NCBI RefSeq assembly: GCF_049808615.1
Contig: NZ_JBNCAN010000007.1
Coordinates: 62,001 to 126,000 of the forward strand
Direction: 5' to 3'
DNA from: Modicisalibacter sp049808615
GTDB lineage: Bacteria > Pseudomonadota > Gammaproteobacteria > Pseudomonadales > Halomonadaceae
Length of the DNA stretch: 64,000 nucleotides
Under the pieces are notes generated by a model. That model made no database searches, was not told the DNA's origin, and worked only from the letters and a program-made list of their open reading frames with translations. The position numbers were made by a program, and so were the translations under genes. Shown in pieces: positions 42,398 through 52,629 of the stretch (positions are counted from its first letter, which is position 1; every line of letters starts with the position of its first letter).

Positions 42398-43482
42398 CCT
42401 TCGAGGTTCTCCAGGCGTACCTGCTCTTCCGCATTCTTGCCCGATCCTTCCCGGGAGACGATCTCACCCAGACGAACCACCTGCTCGCCGGCGGCTTCCA
42501 GGTGGCGCTGGGCGGCCTCGGCCTGGGCAGCGGGAACCACCACGATCATGCCGATGCCGCAGTTGAGCACCCGGTACATCTCGCGTTCGGCGATATTGCC
42601 CTGGCGTTGCAGCCAGTCGAATACCTTTGGGCGCTGCCAGGCACTCACATCGATACGCGCGGTCAGATGGTCCGGCAGTACCCGGGGCACGTTTTCGAGC
42701 AGACCGCCACCGGTGATGTGCGAGAGTGCATGCACCTCGATATCGCTGTCCCGGATCAAGGAAAGCAGCGGCTGGACATAGATGCGGGTCGGGGCGAGCA
42801 GAGCGTCGCCCAAGGATTGGCCGTCCAGATCGGTCTCGAGGTCGGCGCCGCTGACTTCCAGCACCTTGCGAATCAGGGAATAGCCGTTTGAGTGAGGGCC
42901 GGAGGAGGTCAGACCCAGAATCACGTCGCCTTCGGCTACCTTGCTACCGTCCAGAATTTCCGATTTTTCGACCACGCCGACACAGAAGCCTGCCAAGTCA
43001 TAGTCGCTACCCGCGTACATGCCCGGCATCTCGGCGGTTTCGCCACCGACCAGGGCGCAACCGGCCTGCACACAGCCCTCACCGATGCCGGCCACCACGT
43101 CCGCGGCGATATCCACATCGAGCTTGCCCGTGGCATAGTAGTCGAGGAATTGCAGCGGCTCGGCGCCGGCGACCACCAGATCGTTGACGCACATGGCGAC
43201 TAGATCGATGCCGATGGTGTCGTGACGATTCAAGTCCATGGCCAGGCGCAGCTTGGTGCCCACGCCGTCGGTACCGGTGACCAGTACCGGCTCGCGGTAA
43301 CCGCTGGGCAGGGCGCAGAGCGCTCCGAATCCGCCGAGTCCGCCCATCACTTCCGGGCGGCTGGTACGCTTGGCGACCCCTTTGATGCGTTCGACCAGGG
43401 CGTTACCGGCGTCGATGTCCACGCCGGCATCCTTGTAGCTCAACGAGGAGGATTGGGGGGTGTCGGAGGCGCTAGAGGTCAT
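42394..43482 (-). CDS. purM: Phosphoribosylformylglycinamidine cyclo-ligase (PurM)
   Basis: Forms AIR from FGAM with ATP in de novo purine synthesis, 362 residues. Typical elements: SYKDAGVDIDAGNALVERIK, the ATP-binding LVTGTDGVGTKLRLA, AMCVNDLVVAGAEPLQFLDY, GGETAEMPGMY and HITGGGLLENVPRVLP. First gene of a purMN operon, divergent from an AI-2E family exporter and hda, a common gammaproteobacterial arrangement. Confidence 0.98.
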   Translation of the reverse strand: MTSSASDTPQSSSLSYKDAGVDIDAGNALVERIKGVAKRTSRPEVMGGLGGFGALCALPSGYREPVLVTGTDGVGTKLRLAMDLNRHDTIGIDLVAMCVNDLVVAGAEPLQFLDYYATGKLDVDIAADVVAGIGEGCVQAGCALVGGETAEMPGMYAGSDYDLAGFCVGVVEKSEILDGSKVAEGDVILGLTSSGPHSNGYSLIRKVLEVSGADLETDLDGQSLGDALLAPTRIYVQPLLSLIRDSDIEVHALSHITGGGLLENVPRVLPDHLTARIDVSAWQRPKVFDWLQRQGNIAEREMYRVLNCGIGMIVVVPAAQAEAAQRHLEAAGEQVVRLGEIVSREGSGKNAEEQVRLENLEG

Positions 43483-43639
43483 GGCAGGTCCTGAGATCGA
43501 TCGCCATCATGAATGGGCCGTCATGAATGGCTTAGGGGCTGGTGAAGATAAGCGCGGGCATTGTAGCATCGCGCCTGCCAGGCTGCATGGGGGCAGGGGG
43601 GCATACCCGTTATTTAGGCACGTTCTTTAGGAAGCCGTA

Positions 43640-44716
43640 ATGTCGCGAGTACACATCTGGCTCTTGCTGGGGCTGGCCGCCATGATCTGGCTGCTGGTGT
43701 TGCTGGAACCGATTCTGATGCCGTTCTTCATCAGCATGATTCTTGCCTATCTGGGCGATCCACTGACGGATCGATTGGAGGCCAAGGGGCTCTCGCGGCG
43801 TTGGTCGGTGAGCGTGGTGTTCCTGGTGCTGACGTTGACGTTGACGCTTGCCGTTCTGGTGCTGGTGCCTTTGCTCGGTCGACAGCTCGGACAGCTGATA
43901 GAAGCGTTGCCCCGGGTCTTCACCTGGGTACAGATGACCCTTTTACCCTGGGTACAGTCCTTGACCGGTGTGGATTTGTCGACAGATTTCGATCAGTTAC
44001 GTCAGACATTGATGGCCAATTGGCGTGAGACCAGCACCTTTGCTGCCGCTCTATTGGCTCAAGTCTCTCGTTCCGGATTGGCGTTCATGCTCTGGATTGC
44101 GAATCTGGCACTGATTCCCGTCGTCACGTTCTATCTGCTGTTGGATTGGGATCATCTCAAGCGACGCATCCGGGATCTGCTGCCGCGACGTTACGAACCG
44201 ACCATCACGCATCTGGCCGTTCAGTGCGACGAGGTGCTGTCGGCCTTTCTGCGCGGACAACTGCTGGTCATGCTCAGCTTGGGTATCGTCTACGCAGTGG
44301 GGCTGACCGTGATCGGCATCCAGTTCGGGGTATTGATCGGTCTGATGGCGGGGTTGGCCAGCATCGTGCCTTATCTTGGTGTGATCGTGGGGTTAGTGGT
44401 CGCGGCGGTGGTCGCATTCTTTCAGTATGGCGATGTACTGCACCTGGTCGGTGTCGGGGTGGTGTTCGCCATCGGTCAGATGCTCGAGGGCATGGTGCTA
44501 CAACCTCTGTTGCTCGGCGACAAGATCGGCTTGCATCCGGTCGCGGTCATCTTCGCGGTACTCGCTGGCGGTCAACTCTTCGGCTTTACCGGTATACTGC
44601 TCGCCTTGCCGGTCGCTGCGGTGATCATGGTGCTGTTGAGATACTTGCATGATCGCTATAAAAGCAGCAGCTTGTATGAGAGTCCAGTATCCCACAACGG
44701 CGACGAGGATATCTGA
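43640..44716 (+). CDS. AI-2E family (PerM-like) transporter
   Basis: Inner-membrane protein of 358 residues with about eight transmembrane helices in the AI-2E/PF01594 pattern: N-terminal pair (LLLGLAAMIWLLVLLEPILM PFFISMILAYLGDPLTDRL), long amphipathic region, then GLASIVPYLGVIVGLV and LLLGDKIGLHPVAVIFAVLAGG. The family exports autoinducer-2 or other small molecules, or ions; the substrate here is unknown. Its stop overlaps the hda start (one base shared), suggesting co-translation. Confidence 0.92.
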   Translation: MSRVHIWLLLGLAAMIWLLVLLEPILMPFFISMILAYLGDPLTDRLEAKGLSRRWSVSVVFLVLTLTLTLAVLVLVPLLGRQLGQLIEALPRVFTWVQMTLLPWVQSLTGVDLSTDFDQLRQTLMANWRETSTFAAALLAQVSRSGLAFMLWIANLALIPVVTFYLLLDWDHLKRRIRDLLPRRYEPTITHLAVQCDEVLSAFLRGQLLVMLSLGIVYAVGLTVIGIQFGVLIGLMAGLASIVPYLGVIVGLVVAAVVAFFQYGDVLHLVGVGVVFAIGQMLEGMVLQPLLLGDKIGLHPVAVIFAVLAGGQLFGFTGILLALPVAAVIMVLLRYLHDRYKSSSLYESPVSHNGDEDI

Positions 44717-45417
44717 TGGTGAGCGGTCCCACACAGCTTCCCTTGGGTATTGGTTTACGCGACGACGCCACCTTTGCCAATTTTCTACCTCGGGATAATG
44801 AAACTGCCGTAGTCACCTTGCAGCAGCAATCCGAGCCTGGGGGTGAATCCTTCGTCTATTTATGGGGGGGCTCTGGGTCAGGTCGCAGCCACCTGCTGCA
44901 GGCGGCCTGTCATGCAGCCAGCGCCCAAGATCAACGCGCACTCTATCTTCCCTTGAACGATCTGGGGCACTTTCCTCCACACATGCTAGAGGACATCGAG
45001 CGGCTCGATCTCGTGGCGATCGATGACATCGATCGAGTAATCGGGCGCGAGCGCTGGGAAGAGGCGCTGTTTCACGGCTTCAACCGTCTGCGGGATGCCA
45101 ACAAGCGCCTGGTGATCGGAGCATCCGTCGCCCCGCGTCAACTGAACGTGGCGCTTGCGGACCTCGCCTCGCGGTTGAGTTGGGGCATGACTTTTCACTT
45201 ACAGCGTCTCGATGACCAGGGGCGTTTCGAGGCATTGCAATTGCGCGCTCTTGGTCGGGGAATGCAGCTTTCCGACGAAGTCACGCGCTACATCCTGCAT
45301 CGTGGCCCGCGCCGTCTGGATGAACTTTTCGAACTGCTCGAGCGGCTCGATCGGATTTCGCTTTCCGCACAGCGTAAAGTGACGATTCCCTTCGTCAAGC
45401 AGACGCTGGGATGGTAG
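44716..45417 (+). CDS. hda: DnaA regulatory inactivator Hda
   Basis: AAA+ protein that, with the sliding clamp, stimulates ATP hydrolysis by DnaA and so limits reinitiation. 233 residues: QLPLGIGLRDDATFANFLPR near the N-terminus, where the clamp-binding motif lies (QLPLGI), a Walker A-like GGSGSGRSHLLQA with Arg replacing Lys as in Hda, Walker B LVAIDDIDRV, and the sensor/lid ASRLSWGMTFHLQRLDDQGR. Follows the AI-2E transporter gene in the usual synteny. Confidence 0.95.
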   Translation: MVSGPTQLPLGIGLRDDATFANFLPRDNETAVVTLQQQSEPGGESFVYLWGGSGSGRSHLLQAACHAASAQDQRALYLPLNDLGHFPPHMLEDIERLDLVAIDDIDRVIGRERWEEALFHGFNRLRDANKRLVIGASVAPRQLNVALADLASRLSWGMTFHLQRLDDQGRFEALQLRALGRGMQLSDEVTRYILHRGPRRLDELFELLERLDRISLSAQRKVTIPFVKQTLGW

Positions 45418-45420
45418 CCC

Positions 45421-45840
45421 TCACTCGCCGTTCAGTGTGGCGAGAATCTGCCGATTTCCGCCCTGATCGCGATGTTCTCCCAGCCAGATGCCTTGCCAGG
45501 TACCCAAGGCCAGGCGGCCATTGCTGACGGCGATGGTCAATTGTGTTCCGAACAGGCTGGCGGCGATATGGGCCGGCATGTCATCGGGCCCTTCCGACGT
45601 ATGGCGAAAATAGGGCAGATCACCCGGTACCCGATCCCGCAGGAAGGCATCCATGTCGTGGCGAACGTCGGGATCGGCGTTTTCGTTCAAGCTTAGTGAT
45701 GCCGAGGTATGCAGCAGTTGCAGATGCAGCAGGCCGATATCCAGCTCCGCCAATTGTGGCAGAGCGTTATCGATCTCTTGAGTGATCAAGTGAAAGCCTC
45801 GTTCCCGAGGCTTTATAGAAATCTGCTGTTGAGTCCACAT
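45421..45840 (-). CDS. yjbQ: YjbQ family protein (UPF0047)
   Basis: A 139-residue trimeric protein of the UPF0047 family, some members of which have weak thiamine-phosphate synthase activity. The conserved pattern is complete: RGFHLITQEIDNALPQL, LHLQLLHTSASLSLNENADP, and HIAASLFGTQLTIAVSNGRL with GTWQGIWLGEHRD at the end. Stop codons of hda and this gene face each other three bases apart. Confidence 0.92.
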   Translation of the reverse strand: MWTQQQISIKPRERGFHLITQEIDNALPQLAELDIGLLHLQLLHTSASLSLNENADPDVRHDMDAFLRDRVPGDLPYFRHTSEGPDDMPAHIAASLFGTQLTIAVSNGRLALGTWQGIWLGEHRDQGGNRQILATLNGE

Positions 45841-45881
45841 GGTGCGCGCTCCCCCAGTGTGTCCGTTCTATTTGGAAAGCT

Positions 45882-46400
45882 CTATCTGGAAAGCTCAATT
45901 GTCGCGTTTTCACCCTTGCCGAGACGGACCTGATTGATGATGACCCGGCGTGTGTCATCCGATTGACCGACCCGTCCGGCGACATAAAAGACCCCGGCGG
46001 GTAGACCGGTAATCTTGAAATAGCCCTTGTCATCGGTCTTGGCATAGTGGGTATAGGCCTGCGCGCGCGGGTCCGCGGGTTCGATATAGCCGCCGGCCAG
46101 GGCGACTTCCGCCGCCTCGGCGGAATAGCTGGTCGCCGGGGCGGCTGATACCGTCTCACCGGCACCATAAACGATGCCGCTCGAAGTGCGAACGAACAGC
46201 TGCCCCGAAATCGAGGCCGTGCCGTTTTTATCCAGCTTGGCATACTCCTGCTCGGGAAAGGCGACCTTGCGCTCGACCCGCTCGGGAGGCGGCTCCGTAC
46301 GATCCTCGATTTCCGGCGGTCCGGTATCCGGCCCTCGACCGACGAACTGACACCCCACCAGCAACAGCCCCATCAACCCGATGGCGATCCATCTGCCCAT
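45882..46400 (-). CDS. Lipoprotein with carboxypeptidase-regulatory-like (beta sandwich) domain
   Basis: About 172 residues from the ATG at 46400. The signal peptide MGRWIAIGLMGLLLVGCQF has a lipobox (LVGC). After a Pro/Glu-rich linker the C-terminal part (SISGQLFVRTSSGIVYGAGE, YTHYAKTDDKGYFKITGLPA, GVFYVAGRVG) resembles carboxypeptidase-regulatory or transthyretin-like beta sandwiches. Envelope role unknown. The open frame continues 28 codons upstream, but the lipoprotein signal fixes the start. Confidence 0.8.
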   Translation of the reverse strand: MGRWIAIGLMGLLLVGCQFVGRGPDTGPPEIEDRTEPPPERVERKVAFPEQEYAKLDKNGTASISGQLFVRTSSGIVYGAGETVSAAPATSYSAEAAEVALAGGYIEPADPRAQAYTHYAKTDDKGYFKITGLPAGVFYVAGRVGQSDDTRRVIINQVRLGKGENATIELSR

Positions 46401-46579
46401 ATCGTTCTCCCTCGTATCAATTTGCGATCGGATGTCGAGTCCAGTCCAGCGCGGCCCAATCACACCACCAACGTCGTCCTGCAATCAAGGATAGTCAATG
46501 TCATCCTTGAAAATATGGCAATCCGGCGCAAGGCTCTAGTAATGGATGCATCGCTTTTCACTCGACAGGAGGACGTCAC

Positions 46580-47959
<1,380 letters not shown>

Positions 47960-47990
47960 TCGACCGGGCTAGGTGGTGGTGCAGCCTGGC

Positions 47991-49064
47991 TCAGGCTTCG
48001 CCATCGCCCTTGTTGCTTGCCTCCTCGATGGTCTCCTGGGCGTCGCGCCGGTCGTCTTCGTCGGCCACCGGTGGTTCGTTCTCGTCCGCCTGAGCGGGTT
48101 GGTAGCTTAACGTGGCTAGAATCGGGAAATGATCGGAGCCAAAGCCATCCAGGCGCTTCATGTCGACCAGCAGAAAATGATCGCTGATGAAGATGTGATC
48201 CAGCGGCCAGCGCAGAAAGGGATACTTGGCGTGAAAGGTGCTGAACATGCCTCGGCCGCGACGCGGGTCGAGCATGTGGCTGACACGACAGAAGCGGCGT
48301 GTGGTCCCGGACCAGGCGACGTCGTTGAGATCTCCGGCGACCAGGGTCGGCTGATGTGCGGATTGCTTGATACCCTTGCCAACCAGGAGCAGTTCGCCAT
48401 CGCGCCAAAGTGATACGTCGCTCTCGCTAGGCGCCGGGGGGCGTGGATGCACCGCGTGCAGGCGTATGCGCGTCCCGCAGGGCATGGGTAACCAGGTATG
48501 GATCGAGGGAATGTCGCTTTGAATCAGCCATTTGACCTCGGTGTCCTCGAGTGGAATGCGCGAGAACATATGCATGCCGTACAGATTGTCCAGAGGGATC
48601 TTGACGCTGTAGGGCCATTCTTGATGCAGGGAGTGTTCGAGTTGTACGCCCCACCAGGCATCGGATTCCAGGGTCAGCACCACGTCGGGCTGATGTTCGT
48701 GGATCTGGCGAAGAAGCCCTTGGGCATTGCGATTGGGAGTGAGCACGTTGGAAACCAGCAAGGTGACGTTTCGTCGCTCACTGTCCTGTCCGATACGCTT
48801 GACCTGTGTCGGCCACAGCGGTGTCCAAGGCAGGATATAACCTCCCTGAATGAGTGCGACCAATCCACAGGCCGTCACCGACAGCCAGCGCCATTCGGCG
48901 TCGCCCCAGAGGCCTTGGACGATACCGACGGCAATGGCCAGACACGCCAATTGCAGACGTGGAAAATCCAGGCTGCGCACGGTCCAATGGTGCAAGGGTA
49001 GGAAAGGGAGCAGAGTCGCGATCAGCAGGGTAGCTGCCGCGATTCCCAGTATGATGTCGAGCAT
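47991..49064 (-). CDS. Endonuclease/exonuclease/phosphatase family membrane protein
   Basis: About 357 residues. Three N-terminal transmembrane helices (LGIAAATLLIATLLPFLPL, LQLACLAIAVGIVQGLWG, and LSVTACGLVALIQGGYILPW) precede an EEP-fold domain: LLVSNVLTPNRN, VVLTLESDAWW, HAVHPRPP, LVAGDLNDVAW and the catalytic SDHFPI near the C-terminus. Such proteins are putative phosphodiesterases facing the periplasm; substrate unknown. An acidic tail (NEPPVADEDDRRDAQETIEE) ends the protein. ATG at 49064 preferred. Confidence 0.88.
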   Translation of the reverse strand: MLDIILGIAAATLLIATLLPFLPLHHWTVRSLDFPRLQLACLAIAVGIVQGLWGDAEWRWLSVTACGLVALIQGGYILPWTPLWPTQVKRIGQDSERRNVTLLVSNVLTPNRNAQGLLRQIHEHQPDVVLTLESDAWWGVQLEHSLHQEWPYSVKIPLDNLYGMHMFSRIPLEDTEVKWLIQSDIPSIHTWLPMPCGTRIRLHAVHPRPPAPSESDVSLWRDGELLLVGKGIKQSAHQPTLVAGDLNDVAWSGTTRRFCRVSHMLDPRRGRGMFSTFHAKYPFLRWPLDHIFISDHFLLVDMKRLDGFGSDHFPILATLSYQPAQADENEPPVADEDDRRDAQETIEEASNKGDGEA

Positions 49065-49188
49065 TGAGTTCTCCTGACAAGGCGAGTTTCCCCTCGCACG
49101 CAAATTGTTATTGCTTGCTTGCTCGACATGGTGCCATTCAAGGGGGTGCGAATCATCACAAACCTTTGGCCTTGCCAGAACCGCTCTC

Positions 49189-50703
49189 TTACGCTATCTG
49201 CGGGTATACCCTGTTTGCCATGTAGTCCTTCAGGCGTTGGCGCTGAGCGTCATCCAGCCGTAATCCGAGCTTGGTGCGTCGCCATAGAATGTCGTCCGCC
49301 TCGTGGGCCCATTCGTTTTCGATAAGATAATCCACTTCGCGCCGCGTCAAACCGCCACCGAACGCTTCACCGAGATCTTCATTCCTGCGACAACCTTCGA
49401 CAAACTCGAGACACAAGCTACCGTAACTCGAGGCAAAGCGTCGTGCGCGCTTCTCGCCCAGGTAGGGATAATCGCGTAACAAGCGCCGAGTAAAGTCTGC
49501 TTGAGTATCGATATCTCCTCCCGGTAGCAGTGCGCGCGCCGTCCAGGGGTTACCCATGGCCGGTAGCATGGGGCTGAGTTCTTCCAGAACCGCCTCGGCC
49601 AGCTTGCGATACGTTGTGATCTTGCCACCGAACACTGACAACAGCGGTGCGCCCTGACGGTCCAGGTCCAGGGTGTAATCCCGGGTCATCGCCGAAGGTT
49701 CGGCGGATTCGTCATCGCACAGGGGGCGTACGCCGGAGAAGCGGGTCACCACGTCGCTGCTGTGGAGCTGAATCTTGAAATGCGCATTGACCACGTCGAG
49801 GATATAGGCGATCTCATCATCGCTTGCCTTGACTGCCGAGGGATCGCCCGTGTAGCGCACGTCGGTGGTGCCGAGCAGGCTGAAATCGTTTTCATAGGGC
49901 AATACGAAAACGATGCGACCATCCTTGTTCTGGAGGATGTAGGCGCGTTCATCGGTATTGATGCGTGGCACGACGACATGACTGCCTTGAATCATGCGAA
50001 TGCCGTAACGGGATGGGCGCTGAACCTGATCGCGAATGAAGCTTTCCACCCAGGGACCAGCGGCGTTGACCAGCGTTCGTGCCCGGCGCTCGAAGCGTTC
50101 GCCGCTGACCGTATCCTCAAGCGTCAAACGCCATTGGCCCTGCTCGTCTTTCGCCCCGATACAGCGGGTTCGCACCAGAATCTCGGCGCCCTTTTCCCGG
50201 GCTTGCATGGCATTCAAGACCACCAGTCGCGCATCGTCGACCCAGCAGTCCGAATATTCGAAGCCGCGTTTGATTTCCGGTACCAGCGGACTGGTGTCGT
50301 CGAAGCGTAGACCGCTGGAGCCGGCCAGGCTGTCGCGCTTGCCCAGGTGATCGTAAAGGAACAGCCCCGCGCGAATCATCCAGGCGGGGCGCAGGTGAGG
50401 CTGATGGGGAAGGATGAAGCGCAGCGGCCAGACGATATGTGGTGCTTTTTTCAGCAGCACCTCCCGTTCACGTAGTGCTTCACGCACCAGGCGGAACTCG
50501 TAATGCTCCAGGTAGCGCAACCCACCGTGGATCAGTTTGCTACTGGCGGAGGAGGTGGCTTGGGCCAGATCGGCTTGTTCACACAGGCCGACATTCAAGC
50601 CGCGCCCGGCAGCATCATTGGCGATACCGGTCCCGTTGATGCCACCACCGACGACGAAAAGGTCGAGTAGCGCGTCCTGCTGTTCATGTTGTACTCCGGC
50701 CAT
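49189..50703 (-). CDS. glpD: Aerobic glycerol-3-phosphate dehydrogenase
   Basis: FAD-dependent inner-membrane enzyme oxidising glycerol-3-phosphate to DHAP and feeding the quinone pool. FAD motif DLFVVGGGINGTGIANDAAG, GlpD signature SSASSKLIHGGLRYLEHYEF, and C-terminal DAO_C region (RRLLRDYPYLGEKRARRFAS). The ATG at 50703 has a GGAG ribosome binding site six bases upstream and gives about 504 residues, close to E. coli GlpD; open frame continues to 50754. A GlpR-type operator lies just upstream, and glpR is the preceding gene on the same strand. Confidence 0.96.
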   Translation of the reverse strand: MAGVQHEQQDALLDLFVVGGGINGTGIANDAAGRGLNVGLCEQADLAQATSSASSKLIHGGLRYLEHYEFRLVREALREREVLLKKAPHIVWPLRFILPHQPHLRPAWMIRAGLFLYDHLGKRDSLAGSSGLRFDDTSPLVPEIKRGFEYSDCWVDDARLVVLNAMQAREKGAEILVRTRCIGAKDEQGQWRLTLEDTVSGERFERRARTLVNAAGPWVESFIRDQVQRPSRYGIRMIQGSHVVVPRINTDERAYILQNKDGRIVFVLPYENDFSLLGTTDVRYTGDPSAVKASDDEIAYILDVVNAHFKIQLHSSDVVTRFSGVRPLCDDESAEPSAMTRDYTLDLDRQGAPLLSVFGGKITTYRKLAEAVLEELSPMLPAMGNPWTARALLPGGDIDTQADFTRRLLRDYPYLGEKRARRFASSYGSLCLEFVEGCRRNEDLGEAFGGGLTRREVDYLIENEWAHEADDILWRRTKLGLRLDDAQRQRLKDYMANRVYPQIA

Positions 50704-50761
50704 GATCCGCTCCGCGTGAATGTCGCCCATGCTCGCAGGGCGAGTCGACGACAATTCGAGT

Positions 50762-50781
50762 TATGTTCGTTATCGAAAGTA
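50762..50781. promoter_or_regulatory. Putative GlpR operator upstream of glpD
   Basis: The 20 bases TATGTTCGTT-ATCGAAAGTA match the E. coli GlpR palindrome (WATKYTCGWW followed by its complement) at 19 of 20 positions. A second half-site, AACGAACATC, lies at 50793-50802. Both are 60-100 bases upstream of the chosen glpD start. Confidence 0.65.
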
Positions 50782-50888
50782 ATTAAATATTAAACGAACA
50801 TCAAGCGCAAAGATGTGCTTTCGCATGAACTGCCTGATTAGACAATGCGTTACGGATGATTTGAACTATGACGTAAGTGCGAAGGGCT

Positions 50889-51665
50889 CTAAAGTGAAGG
50901 TGCGTTCTCGGCGATATACAAAGCGACATCGTTCGCCTCGATCAGATGCAGGATGCTGTCCGGAGGTTGACGATCCGTGAACAGCGCATCGATCTGTGCG
51001 ATGTTGCCCTGGCGGACCACCGCATTGCGGCGGAACTTGGAATTGTCCGCCAGCAGAAAGACCTGGCGGGAATTGGCGATGATGGCTTGAGCGACACGTA
51101 CCTCCTGATAGTCGAACTCGAGCAGCGAGCCATCTTCATCGATGCCGCTGATACCGATGATGCCGTAATCCACCTTGAACTGATGGATGAAGTCGATAGT
51201 CGCCTCGCCAATGATGCCCCCGTCCCTGGAACGCACCTGCCCCCCGGCAACGATGACATTGAAATCTTCCTTGTGCTGAAGAATGGCCGCCACATTCAAG
51301 TTGTTGGTGATGACCTCAAGACCTTGATGGTTGCGCAGCGCCTCGGCAACCACTTCATTGGTGGTGCCGATGTTGATGAATAGTGACGAGTGGTCGGGAA
51401 TACGAGAGGCTACGAGCTGAGCGATGCGCTGCTTGGCCTCGAGATTGAGTGTCTTACGAGTTTGATAGGCGGTGTTGACGGTGCTCGATTCCAGCCCGGC
51501 ACCGCCATGAACGCGCCGCAGATAGCCCTCGGCGGCGAGCAGGTTGAGATCCCGGCGAATGGTCTGAGGGGTGACATCAAAATCCTGAACCAACTGTTCG
51601 ATCGAGGCATAGCCCTGGCGTTTGAGTAGCGTGAGGATGGCATCGTGACGTCTATGTTGATTCAT
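50889..51665 (-). CDS. glpR: DeoR-family repressor GlpR
   Basis: Repressor of glycerol-3-phosphate genes, about 258 residues from the ATG at 51665. The N-terminal DeoR helix-turn-helix (HDAILTLLKRQGYASIEQLV, FDVTPQTIRRDLNLLAAEGY, LRRVHGG) is followed by a DeoR sugar-phosphate sensor domain (SLFINIGTTNEVVAEALR, DYGIIGISGIDEDGSLLEFD). Assignment to GlpR rests on the adjacent glpD and the operator match between them. Confidence 0.9.
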   Translation of the reverse strand: MNQHRRHDAILTLLKRQGYASIEQLVQDFDVTPQTIRRDLNLLAAEGYLRRVHGGAGLESSTVNTAYQTRKTLNLEAKQRIAQLVASRIPDHSSLFINIGTTNEVVAEALRNHQGLEVITNNLNVAAILQHKEDFNVIVAGGQVRSRDGGIIGEATIDFIHQFKVDYGIIGISGIDEDGSLLEFDYQEVRVAQAIIANSRQVFLLADNSKFRRNAVVRQGNIAQIDALFTDRQPPDSILHLIEANDVALYIAENAPSL

Positions 51666-51839
51666 CGTATATCCGCGGTGCTGCAAGCGTTTCTGCCAAT
51701 CTCAGTGAAAGTTGGCGCCAAGGCGTCATTTTAGCAGGACGCGCCGACAGGGTGGTGCGCTTCCCAATTTTTTACTTTCTGCTTCCCGAGTCTGGATACG
51801 AAAACGAGATTCGCTGTCCGGTTTGTAGAGAATTCGATC

Positions 51840-51867
51840 TTGCATTCAACAGCGCCATGCGTAGAAT
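51840..51867 (+). promoter_or_regulatory. Sigma-70 promoter for the tRNA-Val pair
   Basis: TTGCAT (51840-51845) and TAGAAT (51862-51867) with a 16-base spacer, about 39 bases before the first tRNA. A good match to the sigma-70 consensus. Confidence 0.55.
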
Positions 51868-51905
51868 ACGCATCCGTTGCCGCGCAGCTTCACACACAAT
51901 TCGAT

Positions 51906-51982
51906 AGGACCGTAGCTCAGTTGGTTAGAGCGCCACGTTGACATCGTGGAGGTCAGCGGTTCGAATCCGCTCGGTCCTACCA
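51906..51982 (+). tRNA. tRNA-Val (GAC)
   Basis: A 77-base cloverleaf including encoded CCA. Acceptor stem AGGACCG with CGGTCCT, D-arm GCTCAGTTGGTTAGAGC, anticodon stem-loop CCACG-TTGACAT-CGTGG with anticodon GAC, and T-loop GGTTCGAATCC. Confidence 0.97.
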
Positions 51983-52012
51983 GTTCCGCGAATGTGCAGA
52001 GCTTGTACTTGC

Positions 52013-52089
52013 AGGACCATAGCTCAGTTGGTTAGAGCGCCACGTTGACATCGTGGAGGTCAGCGGTTCAAATCCGCTTGGTCCTACCA
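52013..52089 (+). tRNA. tRNA-Val (GAC), second copy
   Basis: A 77-base near copy of the preceding tRNA, 30 bases downstream. Anticodon GAC and CCA are encoded. The acceptor stem differs by a compensated pair (AGGACCA with TGGTCCT) and the T-loop by one base (GGTTCAAATCC). Probably co-transcribed with the first copy. Confidence 0.97.
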
Positions 52090-52096
52090 GATTCAG

Positions 52097-52136
52097 AAAC
52101 GCCCTGACGATAATCTCGCCGGGGCGTTTTGCTTTT
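52097..52136 (+). terminator. Terminator of the tRNA-Val transcript
   Basis: AAACGCCC (52097-52104) pairs with GGGCGTTT (52122-52129), followed by T-rich sequence, directly after the second tRNA. Confidence 0.75.
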
Positions 52137-52158
52137 CAGGCCAGTGTGTTGGAAGTGC

Positions 52159-52620
52159 TCAAGCCCTTCGCAAGTCACTGGCGTCGATGAATACCCGCGC
52201 CAGACGCTCGAAACCCGACTGGTCTTCCTCGCTGAAGCGCCCCGCGATAGGACTGTCCAGATCCAGCACACCCCAGACACGATCCTCAGCGATGATAGGA
52301 ATGACCAGCTCCGCCCGAGAATCAGCATCACAGGCAATATGATCGGCCATGGCGTACACATCGTCGACCCGCTGGATTTCACGTCTACGTGCCGCCGCAC
52401 CACACACGCCCTTGCTGAACGGGATCGGATGACAGGCGGGCTTGCCTTGAAATGGTCCCAGGCTGAGTATTTCCGGCTCGCGCTGCAGATAGAAGCCTGC
52501 CCAGTTGATCCGATCCACCTCCTGCATGATGAAGGCGCAGGTCTGGGCGGCATTGGTCAGCCAGTCTCGAGTATCGAGCAGCGCCTCGAGTTGGCGTGTT
52601 AGGCGATCGTAATTCGTCAT
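52159..52620 (-). CDS. msrC: Free methionine-(R)-sulfoxide reductase (GAF domain)
   Basis: GAF-domain enzyme of the fRMsr (YebR/MsrC) family that reduces free methionine-(R)-sulfoxide, 153 residues. The three family cysteines are present: GKPACHPIPFSKGVCGAAA and HIACDADSRAELV, together with WAGFYL and the C-terminal LDLDSPIAGRFSEED. It lies 9 bases downstream of metQ on the same strand, so methionine uptake and repair of oxidised methionine are likely co-expressed. Confidence 0.93.
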   Translation of the reverse strand: MTNYDRLTRQLEALLDTRDWLTNAAQTCAFIMQEVDRINWAGFYLQREPEILSLGPFQGKPACHPIPFSKGVCGAAARRREIQRVDDVYAMADHIACDADSRAELVIPIIAEDRVWGVLDLDSPIAGRFSEEDQSGFERLARVFIDASDLRRA

Positions 52621-52629
52621 GATGAATGC

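Noticed and set aside
51906..52089. tRNA-Val genes as an island attachment site
   Set aside because: No integrase, no partial tRNA copy and no accessory genes lie next to them. They are far from the cassette array and followed by a normal terminator.
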